Shown: piece after piece, positions 21,470 to 34,035 of the stretch | Layout of the letters: each line of letters starts with the position of its first letter | How positions within the stretch are numbered: position 1 is the stretch's first letter | Assembly (NCBI GenBank): GCA_026214975.1 | Contig: CM047813.1 | Coordinates: 34,257,871 to 34,321,870, forward strand | Source of the DNA: Gentiana macrophylla | Taxonomy: Eukaryota; Streptophyta; Magnoliopsida; Gentianales; Gentianaceae | Reading direction: 5' to 3' | Length of the DNA: 64,000 nt | Position numbers and translations under genes: made by a program | The notes under the pieces: generated by a model | Told to the model about the DNA's origin: nothing | Databases searched by the model: none | Seen by the model: only the letters and a program-made list of their open reading frames with translations

Positions 21470-22346
21470 TTTGGTTGGGAAAAAATAAACAATTTAAGTT
21501 CATGTAATAGTTTCTTTCATATCAAATTTACTACTACATCGTTATTTTTTCTACTCTTTTTTTTTTTTTTTTTTTTTTTTTGTATCTTTTTTGGTATTCA
21601 ACCATAAAGGAACCGATGGAGGTCTATTATTTGCACCACACCCATATACTCATGCACCACTTTACATGTACACCACAGTAGGATCGACCTTGTGAAAGTC
21701 GGCTCTAAGGTAGAAAAACCGACTTCCCGCAGAGTCGATTCTATGAAAACGTTATGATGCACCGATAGGTATAGTGCAACGGTAGAGCCATGTGCACCAC
21801 AGTAGAATCAACCTTGTGAAAGTCAGCTCGGGAGTAAAGAACCGACTTTCCGCAGAGTCGATTCTATGAAAACATTATGATGCACCGGTAGGTGGAGTGC
21901 AGCGGTAGAACAGGTGGGACGCAAATAATAGCACCAAAATTCACTTTACAGACTATGAATGACATTTAGTTCAAGTATTCTTGTTTAGCATTTCTTGAAA
22001 AATGCTCAACAACAAAAGGAAATGGATTAAAAGAAAAAAAAAATTAACTTAGATCTCGATTTGTATACATACATATAGGGCAATAAGTAGTATACACATT
22101 ATTGAATCAAAACAGAGTTCAATTAAATGCTCGAGGAAGTTTCAGTTAACATTGAATTCCTCAACACTACTTTTAGCATCCAAAAAAAATGGGAAAGCAA
22201 ACGCAGAAAGCCCTAAGCCAAAACCGCGACTGAAACGATACCCCAGTGATTGATCAAAGATTACAAGTGATTGGAATGTACAATGTTGGGTTCACCTATA
22301 ACTTCAACAGACAAGTTCCTTTAGTGTAAGTAGTAGGGCATGAGTT
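21470..22346. other. Intergenic space between two convergent genes
   Basis: It contains a T-tract (about 21551-21582), the TIR element at 21621-21935 and 400 bp of AT-rich DNA. Both genes end here, so 3' UTRs and polyadenylation signals must lie in it, but I cannot place them reliably. Confidence 0.6.
21621..21935. mobile_element. Small TIR element containing a tandem duplication
   Basis: The left end GGTCTATTATTTGCACCACACC and the reverse complement of the right end (GGTGCTATTATTTGCGTCCCACC) form an imperfect terminal inverted repeat. Inside, two copies of about 120 bp (near 21668-21789 and 21790-21910) share GTGCACCACAGTA, GACCTTGTGAAAGTC and CAGAGTCGATTCTATGAAAAC. There is no coding capacity. 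A related unit with the same AAAGTCGATT-type words is at 32766-32926. Confidence 0.6.
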
Positions 22347-25300
22347 CTAACCACGTAACAAAGACGATAAAATCTCCCCCATTGTCTTGTCAGAAACTAC
22401 ACCATCATTCACGTCCATACCAGATTCCAAGACCGCTGCATCAAGTGTTAGTTTCCTCTGGGCAATTTCATAAACATTTTCATCAACGGTGTCCTTTGTT
22501 ACCATCCTTCATCATGTCATAAATCAAAGCAAAGTTTTCAAGTGTAAGATATTTGACCACAACATCATATATACTACTCCCTCCATCCCGTAATATAAGT
22601 CCTTTTTGTCATTTCACACAGTTTAAGAAAACCTAATAAATGCTTTACTTTTTAATATTTGCATGAAAAATATTGTATTGTTTTCTGGGACCGACTTAAT
22701 AATATTACATTGTTTAGTGTGAAAGTGAAAACAATGCATTTAATAATGTATTGTTTTGTGAGAAAGACTTATATTTTGGGACACCACTAAAAAACTAAAA
22801 GGACTTATATTACGGGACGGAGGGAGTACTTGATATAAAAAGCTAGTGAAATGCACTAAACAAAGACGTGAAGCGGACGTTACCTATATACTGTAACAGG
22901 TTTTGTTTGGCCAATACGATGACATCGGTCTTCAGCTTGTCGATCAATCTGTGGATTAAAATCCATATCATGTATAATGACCGTGTCTGCCCCGGTCAAG
23001 TTCAACCCCTGTCCTCCAGCCCGTGTTGAAAGTAAGCATACAAATATTGAGGAGTCCTTGTTGAATGTGTCCACAATTGTTTGTCTTTCACCAACATTTG
23101 TACTGCAACACACAACAAATTGAAGCAAACTGTGCATATGCTGTATCATTCTTGTAAAAATAGAAAGCAGAGGGTTCGCTTAGCCGCAAAAGAGAGAAAC
23201 GCAGGCAGGGAGGGGTGTGTGTGTGTGTGTGTGTGTAAAAATAGAAAGCAGAGGGTTCGCTTAGCCGCAAAAGAGAGAAACGCAGGCGGGGAGGGGTGTG
23301 TGTGTGTGTGTACTGCACGTGCAGTTTGGGAGAAGATAATGACAGAAGTAAACATGTAAAAACAAGTAAGAAAAGAAGTATATTGCACTCTTTCATATAT
23401 GTTCAACTCTAAGAAGAGTTTCTTAAATAGATTAGAAGGAAAAACTAGCCGTTATCCTTGATTAGACAGACAACATTGCACTAAAAACATCATTATAGCC
23501 GCAGTAAAAAAAGAGAAGAGGGAAACAAGCTTCAGCCTCTAATCCTGAGCATAAATAAGTAATTTAAGAGAATAAAATAAAACATGGGTTTTCCAACTAA
23601 ACATTCTAAATTAAGTACATTCAATGAAATTTTACCCCTATCCCCCAAGCCATCCGTTATCTTGCGGTGTTTGATGTTTGTAAAAAAACTAGTTTGGAGC
23701 ATGATAATTGAAGATGGATTATTAACAGGCAGATATTTCCATGCAGTGAGCTGTCCTATCATGCTTTTAACTTATAGCAGGGGTAAAGCTGAATTCAAGC
23801 ATGCCTTTCGACTGGCTGTTTCCATCTCACAAACCACATGAGGGGCAAAATACATAATTTAATCATGGGCTAACTAACCAACAAATGAGCCTGACTCAAG
23901 TGGGACAAAAGGTAATCAACCCGCACAAAGTAGGCTTACATGGCATAAACAACTATAATTCTAGGTGTAATATTGGAAGACTTCAAATTTTGTTTCCTGT
24001 ACCACTATTAAAGAAAAAAAAAAAAAAAAAAAACTTGAATTACTTTCCTACAATTTTTGCCTCCTATAGATACATCCTCAAGAACGCCAGCAAGTATGCC
24101 AGCTTTGAAATCAAAATATTAGTAATGAAGATTGTTGGTGTTTTCTAGAATGGAATATTCACCAGAAATGCCATCTCATCATCTATGTCTGACCAAGTAA
24201 AACAAACCTCAACCGATTTCATGCTCAAAGAGTTTAATTGTGCAACTGTGCAAGAAGAGAACGGTGCCATCTTTCTAGTCAATTGATGCAGCAACGATGC
24301 CCTAACAGGATGGTTGTTCAGTAAGAAATTTGTCATGTGAATTCGATACTTGAAAATGGTTTTTGGCAGTTGGGGTTCTGGTATAGATGGAAAATGACTA
24401 GCTGTTCAAGAATGACGTCTCTATTCAGCGCAAAATTCAAGACACATGCTACAAAAATGGAACACGTCCATTCCCCAGAAAGGGAAATTTCAGTGCTAAA
24501 TTTAATGCCACAGCTCGTGCATTTAGACCAAGTTCATAACTTCACCGTAATAGAAGCTCAAGCCCATGCTCAGAAATAAGCTCATAACGTACTCTTTGGG
24601 AGGCAATGTTAATGTTCTGAAAATTTTGGAATTATGTTTTCTTTTAATGTCTCTTCCACAAACTCCCTAACTGCATCGGATATGACACATGGAGATCAAC
24701 TTCGAGTCATGATGTGGCATACTGAATATTATGCTTAATATAATATGATAACCAAATACGGAACAAAACCAGCGTAAAAAAAAGGAAAGCCACTCCTAGG
24801 ATTTTTTTAACTTTTAGCCCTTTTTTAGACCGAAATTTTTAACAGAACTAATTGTCCCTTTGGACATGCATTAATTTGCCTTAATTCTTATTCAGTAAAT
24901 ACATTTCAGTTAAGAAGTTGTTTGGATTGCATTGAATATTGTGTCGAATAAAATGGGTTTTGTGTAGTGTTGTGAAATACATACATAAAGTTGATTTATT
25001 CAATCCAAGTGGAGTAAGGGAGTAGACCTTTGTCCAAACATACGTTGATTCACAGCTGATGGCAGTTTTCAATTTTTCATACACTCAAAAGAGAATGTAT
25101 GGAGAAAACACAGATGTAAGTTGACCCTAATGTTTCTTCACGGTTAGTTGCCCTCAGACAATAATTGAAAAAAACATAACATATCCCAGACAAACGTAGA
25201 ACGACATGTTGTGGAATGAACAGTAACACACAGAGACTAATTCAAATCTCAAAGACAATTGATTATTAGGAAATATGTGTGCATGATTAAACCTATCAAT

Positions 25301-25670
25301 ACCTTCCATCAAGACGCCTGTAAGTGACCCCAATGACATCCAATGTCCATTCCAAAATATCAAGCATCGATGTCCATTGGCTGAAAATAAGGACTCTATG
25401 TCCCTCGAGTTTCAATTTCGGAAGAAGTTCATATAATGCCTGTGGGCATAAGATTTAATGACTTGAACAGCTACAGAGGCATTTAATTAATTCTGAGAGA
25501 AGTAATGAAGTGATTCAGCCATATACCCGACACTTGGCAGAGGCCATAACGTGCTCATCTGAGAGAGTTCTCTTAGCATTTGAGTCATCATGAAAAAGCA
25601 AGAGCTGCAAGCAATTAAGCATAATATGATTGAAATAACATGACTCAAACAACGCAGTCAACAAGTGCAG

Positions 25671-25719
<49 letters not shown>

Positions 25720-28700
25720 AAATACAGCAAAAGATTATAATTCTGGTGATTGTTGAAAATCCTTCTGGACCAATTCAAGAAAAAAACAAATAAAGAAAGA
25801 ACTAGCTAGATTGTGTATGGACGCAAATAAAATAGCAGCTCAAATTAGATCATGAGTGTTAAACTCTGAGGAAAGGCTGGAAAATAGGGAGCATTCTAAC
25901 AAAAACATCGTTTTTTTTCCTGGTACAGATCCTTCTACTGAACAGTAACAGTACAATGATAAAAAGCGTAAATTTAATCAACTGCCACAATTAACCTGTT
26001 TGAACTGAGCAACAGTTTTTTGTTGAATTAAACAAAGCAAAAGTATAGCTTAGTTCTGCTTTTCATACATCAGGTCACACACCTATACTATGCCACCCAA
26101 TTACTCTTCATTTCTATTTAAAATTCAACTCTATTCCGATCAGCGATCATACAAATAAGTGCGGTAAGTGTTGTAAGTGCTGTGCTGAACAATTAGCTCT
26201 GAAACTTCAAAAAAAGAAAAAAGAAAGGAAAATAAAAGAAACTCTTACATACTCTTATGCTATAAAGGTGTAAATACACTAAATAATAAAGTCATTACTG
26301 AAGATTCACTGTACTAATAGGTTTATATGATTAATATGCACACCGTATTACATATTTATCAATAATTGTTGCTAGCTATATATTACTCGAGCACAAAGCT
26401 GTGAAGTATGAATCATTAATAAAAACCTTTATCAAAGTCCATCACTAGCCATGCAACACTTTCATGACAGAATGCCACAGTCGGCATAGTTGACAGGTGA
26501 AGACTCTGACAGCCGAACAGCATTACTAGTCATTAAATTTTTCAATTTTACTGTGATTCCTTGAATATTACTTGAAAACAACGGCTAATATATTAAGCAT
26601 GGCAATTCAATGATGACCAGGAGCAAAAACAGCAACGGAAGTCCATTGCGCAAATTACAAATGTCAAACCACATTAAAAAGGTATAAACCCTTTACAGTG
26701 AGATGGTACTAGCCATGGTACCAAAGTAGGGGATCGATGGACTGAATCATGCTGCCCACTTTATAAATAAATAAATAATTATAGTTACTACTGCCTAGTA
26801 CCTACTGCGACTCTATTGCTCAAAACTGCTTTGAATGTGCGGTAAGCCCACACCACGAGAGGGAGGGGGGGGGGGGGGTTGTTAAAATGTACAAATGTCA
26901 AATTGCACTTCTCCTAACAACTTGAGTTATCATTGAGTACTCAAGACAAGAAAATTGAACTTCTCCATACTTCATCAATTACAACTACAAAAACAAGAAA
27001 ATAAAATCTACACATAAGTTATCATTGAGTACTCAAGACATAACAGAATGCATAACTCAAAAAGTATGGATGTTGCTTCATACCAACAAAAACATGCAAC
27101 TTGCTTATCTCAAGTAATTTGGCAGTCCAACATTGTTAGAAACAAACTTCTGGCCATAAACCTCTCCCAGAGAGACTAGCTCCTCTCCCAAAAGACTATC
27201 TAGCATTTAGTATCAATCCATGGGATCTTACGAAGCTATGTTAAAAATTTAAAACTGTTATTAGTTAAAACTGCTCCTGGTAGAAGACAAACATGGAAAC
27301 CAAACGATAAAAGAAGAAAGCAGCATGGAAAGTTCCATTCCACTAATGTCTGCCTCTGTTGAACCATCTCTCTCAAAAACTTAAGTTGTTGGGAGGTAGG
27401 TAATTCACATATTAAACACAATTGACTTCAACATACCCCCTCAAATGTGAGCCTATAACAAAGTGTCTTGGCCAATATAGGGCACGCATAGGCATGTAAG
27501 AGCAACAAGGCGAACAAAAGACTCAACACTTTAACAATGTAAATGGGAAGGCAATGTTGGCAGAGAGGCTGAACTCATGACCTCATGCCAACTTATCACA
27601 TTGTTAGTATGTTGTACTGAGGCAGACAATCAAAATGCTTTGTATCTATACAATACAGAGATTAACCCAAGGAAGAAGACAAAAATACCCGGTGAATTGA
27701 GAAGTCATTGTAACTCTTGAGTTCTTCAATTACTCTGTCCAGCGTACATTCAAATCCAAAGACACCATTTGGATGCAATATTTTTGCAACTTGAACAACA
27801 TCATCATCTGTGTAAATTCGTCTTACCAATAAAGGATGATTTGCAATCTGAATGAAGTAAGTGAAACCTTTTAGTGAACAATGGATGCACTTCAAGAAAA
27901 GAAAATGCAAACCGAATATATATGCATGTTATCACCTTCCGGAATTCCACAAAATAATTTGAGATTTGCCTTTGTGGAACACTTCCAGCAATATTACTGA
28001 GATGAATATCCGAAGGCTTAGACATACGAGCTTGAATAGCTGCACGATACTTCTCAATTGCTTCTTTATAAGCATCTTCTTGACGTTCTCCCATCGCCAC
28101 AAACTCAACCTTTAAGAAAGTCAACAATTTAAGGAAGCAGCTTATAAAACTTATCAAACAAGACAACCCCATTGTAAGTGTAGACTGCTGAATAAGGACT
28201 GTCCAATTAGATAACCAAGAAGTCAAGAACAACCCAAATTTGTAATTTACCTTCTGAATCTTTGGGACAAGTTGCTGCATAACGTCTGACTTCAATCTTC
28301 TCAGTATAAATGGTCCCAGAATGGACTTTATTTGACTAATTAAAGCCCTATCTTCAACACTTAAAAACTTCCGTAGGTCAACATCTCCTGAGGCAAAAAT
28401 ATCTGGCATCATAAACTCCAGCATTGACCATAGCTCCTGAAATAAAGATTAAGAACTATACAATTCAGTCTAATGTGAAAAGATCCTCGAGGTGTAATAA
28501 ACCTAACACAGGTAAAATTCTCACCAAACCCTGATCAATAAGAATTTGACACTCCGAGAAAATACACAGAGAAATGCCAAATCATACAGCTATAGGCATA
28601 CATAAATGCACGTTCAGTTATTGTACTTGTTAAGACACTAAGAAAGAAAGGAGAAAAAAGAAATTAATGATATTTCAGTTAGTTTATTTTATTCCAGAAG

Positions 28701-31700
28701 CTTGAGTATTTATACGCATGAGGAATTGAAACATAATCCCAGAATTTTAATGGTTCTGTAGATTTTAGAGAGAATGAATGAGAGAGAAGATATTCTTCTT
28801 ATTATTTCAAAGTATCAAATTACAAGAGTTTATAGAGTGGGGATTTAAGGTCTCAACCACCTAATCGCCTAAAGATAATAAATGGGTAGCTGAGAATATA
28901 CTAGCCCATTATTGAAAACAACTAATAAACTCTTAAATATCTATCAGCGGTAAAATGCTAAGGGTAAAAGAAAATAACAAATAATATTACTAATCTTACC
29001 GACTTATACTCCCCCTCAAGCTGATTTATAGATGTCTAATAAACCAAGCTTGTTACAATGGGATTGGAAATATCTTAGGTAGGCTTTTAGTGAAAATATA
29101 TGTTGTCTGATGGTTTGTAGGTACATGAGACAAACTGATACTCCCATCTTCTTGTTTCTCTTTATTGAAATGTCGATCAATGTCGATGTGTTTTGTTCAG
29201 ACATGCTGAACTAGATTATTTGCAATATCAATTATTGATTTGTTGTCACTGAATAGTTTCATAGGCTCTAAGTATTGAACTCTTAGTTCCTTCATGATTC
29301 TTCTAATACATAAGAGCTCACATATTCCTAATGCCACTGCCCTAAACTCTGCTTCAGTTGTACTCCTTGCTACAGTCACATATTCCAAGGACATAGATGC
29401 ACCATCTAGAAGTTGTTCATTTGTCTGTCACTGATCCAGCCCAGTCTGCATCTACATATCCTTCAATGGTTGTGTTATCTTTTCCAGCTGACCATATCTC
29501 ATGTGCAGAATCATACAGCAGGAAATTCTCACTAATCTCATGTGACATTGACCTGATTAGGAGAGACATTACGAGGTTATTTTCAATATCCTGTTTCTCA
29601 TATTTTTTATCAGTGGCAGCAGGTGGAAACCAGAAAGGTATCCCATCTTCTTGATTTGTGAAAAATATATTCATGGTTCTAGACCATTGGAGATGATTAT
29701 TCCCATTTATTTTGTGGCAAGTGATTAAGGAATGGGAGATGTCTGAGAGATTGGTTTGAGAAACGCCAGAGTTATCAACGGAAGTCAATTCTGACATAGA
29801 AGAAGTGGCCATTAGAAGGATTAGGTATGCTTAGAGAAAGAAGGGATCTGATACCATGTAGAAAGCTAGAGAAAGATGATAGAGAAAATAGTAATTCTCA
29901 TTATGATTTTCAAAGGTACAATAGAGAATAAATAGAGTGTACAAGCTCAACGGTCTAGACAAGAATGTAGGCGGGAACAACTAATTAATGCACCTATAAA
30001 GCTGTTTAACGGCTATTTAAACTAGCCAACTACCGAGGATTAAGTGTATCCTTTAATAAACATACTTTAAACGTTACATAATAATAATAATAAAACATGT
30101 AACATATACTAATATACATAAAAGGCTAATATTTCTACAAAATGCTCTTCATGAAGAATCATCCACAACATCATATTCAACATGAAGTTTCACTAAGAAA
30201 ATTAATATACAAAAAATAGACCCCCAAAAAAAAGAGTGCCAGTTATTAATCAAGGCATGTGTTCTTCTCGTAAAAATACACATAAAAGTGTCGTTCAAAA
30301 GGGCTTTGATTATTACATATCACATGTATTATACAAAATGATAATCATGCATTAATACAAGCACCTATATACGCTAACTTTCTGAAGCATCTTTGAACAA
30401 AAAGTATTCCTCTTCAACATAGTAAAGAGTAGCAACAAGACAAGACAAGGGAAAAGTAATTCAGGCACAAGTATAACCAGTGACTAGAAAACGACTACAT
30501 GAGACAACTTATAGAACAAAACCATACATGAAGACGATTTTGTAGTGGTGTACCGGTAAGCATCAGACGTTGCTTTGCCTTTCGAGCAACAGACATAAGA
30601 TTTTTCCATCTATAACTATTTTTATCTTTCAATGCATGAGCTTCATCCATCAGCACACAGCTCCATCGCCAATTTTTCAAAATTTTGCGATCATCTTTCT
30701 GCTGTGCACTGTGTAATGAGAATTAAATGAGAGGTAAATCAGCATTCTTTCCGACTGTTACACTGGAAGATAGTGGATGTAAAATACAGAAGACTATGGT
30801 AAAGCAAACCTGTGTCGTTCAAAAAGGGAGTAGCATACTAGAATGACATTAAAAGGAGGAGGCATTCCAGTTTTTGACAGGGAGCTCAACTCTTTCGCAT
30901 AAATAGACCTGGCAGTGCCGTGGAACTGAAGCACAGTAAAAGACGGACACCACTTTTTAAGCTCCCTTTCCCAATTCTCCAAAACAGATGCAGGACATAC
31001 AATTAAATGAGGGCCAGGGTCATCCTCCAAGTGCTTTAGCAAAGTCAAATAAGTTATGGCCTGACAAAATCAGGGTGAAAACAAAATTCAAAAATCAATA
31101 AAAAGAATTGATAGACGTTCTATCAGACAAACTTCATAAAGTAAACGAGAAGTGAAGTGTATAAAACCACAAGTAACCTGAATGGTTTTACCAAGCCCCA
31201 TCTCATCTGCCAATATAGCTGCATAAAGATTCAAAGGACATTAATCAAAAAAATACAAGATTAGCATGTGACAAGCTGGTAGAATTGACCGATAATAAAT
31301 CACATTGGAAACTAGCTAACCTACCCAACGCATCTGCAATATATGTTGTAAGAAGAGGCTTGAGAAAAGGCTTTGTAATATAAAAACTTAAAAAGTTATA
31401 ATAGGCTTAAGAATATTACTGTTGCACAGCTGATATAACTTTTATTTACCCATACAGCAGATAAATGAAGTATATGAGATAGGAAATAATAGCACATACG
31501 GGGACAAACCGGAGTATGTATAAGAAGATACTTCCCATATCCAGGGATAGATTTGTTCAAGATAGTTTAATGCATCAGATATTTCACATCCGACATGAGT
31601 TATTATTTTATGAAATTTTTTGAAGTAAAACATCCAGCTTCTTTTGATTAAGTGTCTGACACTAGCCTTGCAAGAGACAAGGAAAACAAATATAAAGGTT

Positions 31701-34035
31701 TTCAAAAAGGTATGGTGATTGTGTTGCGAGGAAAGTACAGCAAGAACACAACCATTACACCAAATGTGATAAGTAATTATTGAACCTGTCCCCCACCCTC
31801 CCAACCCCAAAGAAATAGGAGGGGGGAGGGGGGAACCAAGTCACCTAATTGTAATCATTAGAAAACAGAGAAGCGTGACAATATCAGAATGTATCACAGT
31901 GCAACATTATCTAATGAAATTAACGCTCACTGAATAAATATGACCCTGAAAAATCCATGTCCATAATTATGCCCTAGCTTCTAGAAATATCGCAATTTGT
32001 GCTTTCTGCGTTTTGCTGTAATTCATGAAGGCGAAAAATAGGACAAGAGGATTATTAAGGGTAGGTGACAAAACTGGGATACGCCATGAATTGAAGAGGG
32101 TGTGGTATTTAGAGTACTAGGAGGGGCAGAAACTGTCACCAGTTGTTGCGCTCACTAACTCTGCCTTACTCCTTAAAAACAATTTGCAGGGAGTAGACGC
32201 ATAGGCAAGGGGAGGGAGGATGTTATTCTCCATCGTGGTTCAAAAGAATACTTCCAGGTCACCGTACACACTGAGGGCCTGTCAGAACCTAAAGAAGGGA
32301 GGGTGGTACAAACTGGAGTTGTCGAAGATAACAGATGAGCATTAAATAATCATGCCTCGATATTTAGGTTAGATGAGAATATGTTATTGTGGTACGCCAT
32401 TCAGAAAGCCACAGAAATATTAAATATTGAATTTAGGGTTTCAACTGCATGAAAATGAAATGTAAACTGTAAATATTAAAACAAACTGTTCCAAAGAAGA
32501 AATTGCAACATGCTACATATTCGCACATGCAGTACATATGTTACACTTCATGTTTAATTTCAGAAAAGTGATTATAAAAATGAAATTTGATGTCCAGAAT
32601 GGGACGTAATCTACTGCAAGAACTAAAACAAAAGGTTCCAGAGAAGAGTAGGTGCATTTATACATTAGCCTAAGATAGCTCATGTCAGTGTAAAATCTTT
32701 CAAATGACCTCAGATTTATAGTAGAGAAATACATTAGTAATAGTTAAAGGGATTTCTAATGGCACCATGAAAATTTTACTGTAGCACCACACACATTAGA
32801 CCTTATAAAGTCGATTACAGATCAAAGAATCGACTTTTATGAGGTTGATTCATACCATCTATTATATAATCGACTTTCGAAAGGTTGATTGTGTGTGGCT
32901 CAATGGTAGATTTTAGGCGGTGTCATTAAAGGCTACCATGATTAAAATGAAGTAAGAAACTTAAATTGAGAAAACATGACAAGTCGGCAACCAAGGGTTT
33001 TAATTTACGAAAAATCGAAATCCGTGAGTAATTGAAGATACCTCCCCCTATCTTCTTCCTGTATAAAAGAAGAAGAAAATTGACCCCAACAAGCTGGTAA
33101 GCTTTCAGCATTGGTTGAAACTCAGAGTCTGCACTACAACAAGCATCATTCACGTCTTCCTGCAACACAAATACCAAAAATGAACAAGTGGGTAGGGCAT
33201 ACAGAACTCATACAGAAAATTCCAGTGTGAATACATAACATTTAGATATTCATGACGCTTAAAATCAGTACCACGCCACTTTCACAACAAAACAACAGAA
33301 CTACAGAAAGTTGTACATAACTAGGAAGTTGTAAGAGCAGTGTGAAATGAAAGGTAGTAAAACTACTAATGATAAACTCCACACACACACACAAAAAAGG
33401 AGAGAAAATGAAAAATGGTTCACCTGAGTGACAATTCTGACCGACGAGTTCTCCTCTACTTCTGAATAGCTGTAGCAGTCAGCACCAGCCGTGCCGTACA
33501 ACTCGTTCTTCAATTCAGCTGATATTTCCCCGCATTTCTTCAAAGCGTTCATGATGACTTCATTTTCCTCTTGTTGTTCCCACAAGTTTTCATCATTCTC
33601 ACTGTCGACTTGTTCAACTTTGTCGTCGTCGTCATCATCATCATCAACTACAAGTCGACGGCTTCGATTAGGCAGCCGAGAAGTCCGGCTCTTTTTAGCG
33701 TTATTCTTTGCAGCTTCCAAGTCAACATCATCATCTTCTAAGCTCTCGAATGTTTGCTTCGCAGTTACTTTTTCGTCTTCTGAGGAATCATCGATTATAT
33801 GAACGAAATTTCCATTTTTCTCTCCATTTTCCAGATGGTTTTGGGGTTTTGAAACGTCAGTCTTAGAAAAGGCGAAAGATTCGATTGGTGGCGGAGCATT
33901 GGAAGACGATGGAGATTTGGCCGGTTTGATAGCGCCGGCGAAGCTGAAGGAGTGCTTTTCCCAGACATCGTCGTCGGAACTGAGTTCGTAGTCTTCGATT
34001 ATGTGACGTCGTTTCATTGAAAAGAGGGAAGGCAA
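22347..34035 (-). CDS. CHR19: SNF2 chromatin remodeller, Fun30/ETL1 class
   Basis: Twelve exons on the minus strand: 34035-33424, 33159-33042, 31218-31178, 31060-30810, 30708-30528, 28436-28251, 28109-27936, 27847-27689, 25604-25527, 25439-25303, 23102-22884 and 22506-22347. They total 2316 bases, giving exactly 771 codons plus TAG, with GT/AG at every junction. Arabidopsis CHR19 is of nearly the same length. The N-terminus is acidic, with an aspartate run. Landmarks: Walker A GLGKT at residues 251-255, DEAH at 362-365, LTGTPLQN after it, [23 protein letters not shown], and the helicase motif VI region ending CHRIGQT near 707-712. Such proteins use ATP to slide or remodel nucleosomes in the nucleus, in silencing and DNA repair. 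A second Met at 34017 ([11 protein letters not shown]) matches the usual family start and may be the real one. The reading frame is undamaged despite several TE insertions in introns. Confidence 0.95.
22577..22826. mobile_element. Stowaway-type MITE in the last CHR19 intron
   Basis: The 250-bp element begins CTCCCTCCATCCCGTAATAT and ends with the reverse complement (ATATTACGGGACGGAGGGAG). It is flanked by TA dinucleotides. These are the standard terminal inverted repeats and TA target site of Tc1/mariner-derived Stowaway MITEs. It is non-coding and lies between exons 11 and 12. Confidence 0.92.
23154..23312. repeat. 81-bp tandem duplication with (GT)n
   Basis: Two nearly identical units start at 23154 and 23235 with GTAAAAATAGAAAGCAGAGG and each ends in a GT run. 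They lie in the CHR19 intron, about 50 bp upstream of exon 11 in gene orientation. One base differs clearly (AGGCAGGG against AGGCGGGG), so the duplication is recent. Confidence 0.9.
25673..25717. repeat. (AT)n microsatellite
   Basis: About 45 bp of perfect AT dinucleotides in the CHR19 intron between exons 8 and 9. Confidence 0.95.
26862..26878. repeat. G-tract in CHR19 intron
   Basis: A run of thirteen or so G residues follows GAGAGGGAGG on the plus strand (C-rich in the CHR19 pre-mRNA). Its length is uncertain, because homopolymers are error-prone. Confidence 0.8.
27357..27640 (-). mobile_element. Partial TRIM in CHR19 intron
   Basis: A 77-bp LTR (27357-27433, TGTTGAACC to CTTCAACA) is followed by CCCCCTCAAATGTGAG, a PPT in minus orientation, and then by internal sequence. 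It is the same family type as the TRIM at 19531-19861 (CTTAAGTTGTTGGGAGGTAGGTAAT). The 5' LTR and PBS are missing. Confidence 0.65.
28757..30139 (-). mobile_element. Internally deleted copia element in CHR19 intron 5
   Basis: The right (5') LTR, about 29857-30139, starts TGTAGAAAGC and ends TTTCTACA. It is preceded inward by TGGTATCAGATCCC (plus 29856-29842), the primer site. The left (3') LTR, about 28757-29009, is diverged and ends near a CTCCCCCTCAAGC purine tract (minus strand). The interior is only about 830 bp. No clear target duplication was found, so the outer borders are approximate. Confidence 0.75.
29197..29812 (-). pseudogene. Copia gag fused directly to RNase H
   Basis: From Met at 29812 the frame encodes a copia gag N-terminus ([20 protein letters not shown], then [18 protein letters not shown]). 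It jumps without a break into the RNase H segment [13 protein letters not shown]. After a further deletion, 29394-29197 continues RNase H with [20 protein letters not shown] and [12 protein letters not shown]. Protease, integrase and RT have been removed, so the remnant is non-autonomous. Confidence 0.82.
32766..32926. mobile_element. Small repeat element in CHR19 intron 2
   Basis: Imperfect inverted ends (CTAATGGCACCATGAAAAT and the reverse complement of GGCGGTGTCATTAAAGG) surround several AAAGTCGATT / AATCGACTTT words in both orientations. These resemble words in the element at 21621-21935. It is non-coding. Confidence 0.42.

Noticed and set aside
21013..21503. Minus-strand open frames of 78-119 codons
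   Set aside because: They overlap the last PHD exon on the opposite strand and show no family motif.
23088..23406. His/Thr-repeat minus-strand frames
   Set aside because: They translate the GT repeats of the intronic tandem duplication and have low complexity.
33491..33802. Serine-rich plus-strand open frame
   Set aside because: It is the antisense of CHR19 exon 1, where acidic codons read as serine on the other strand.
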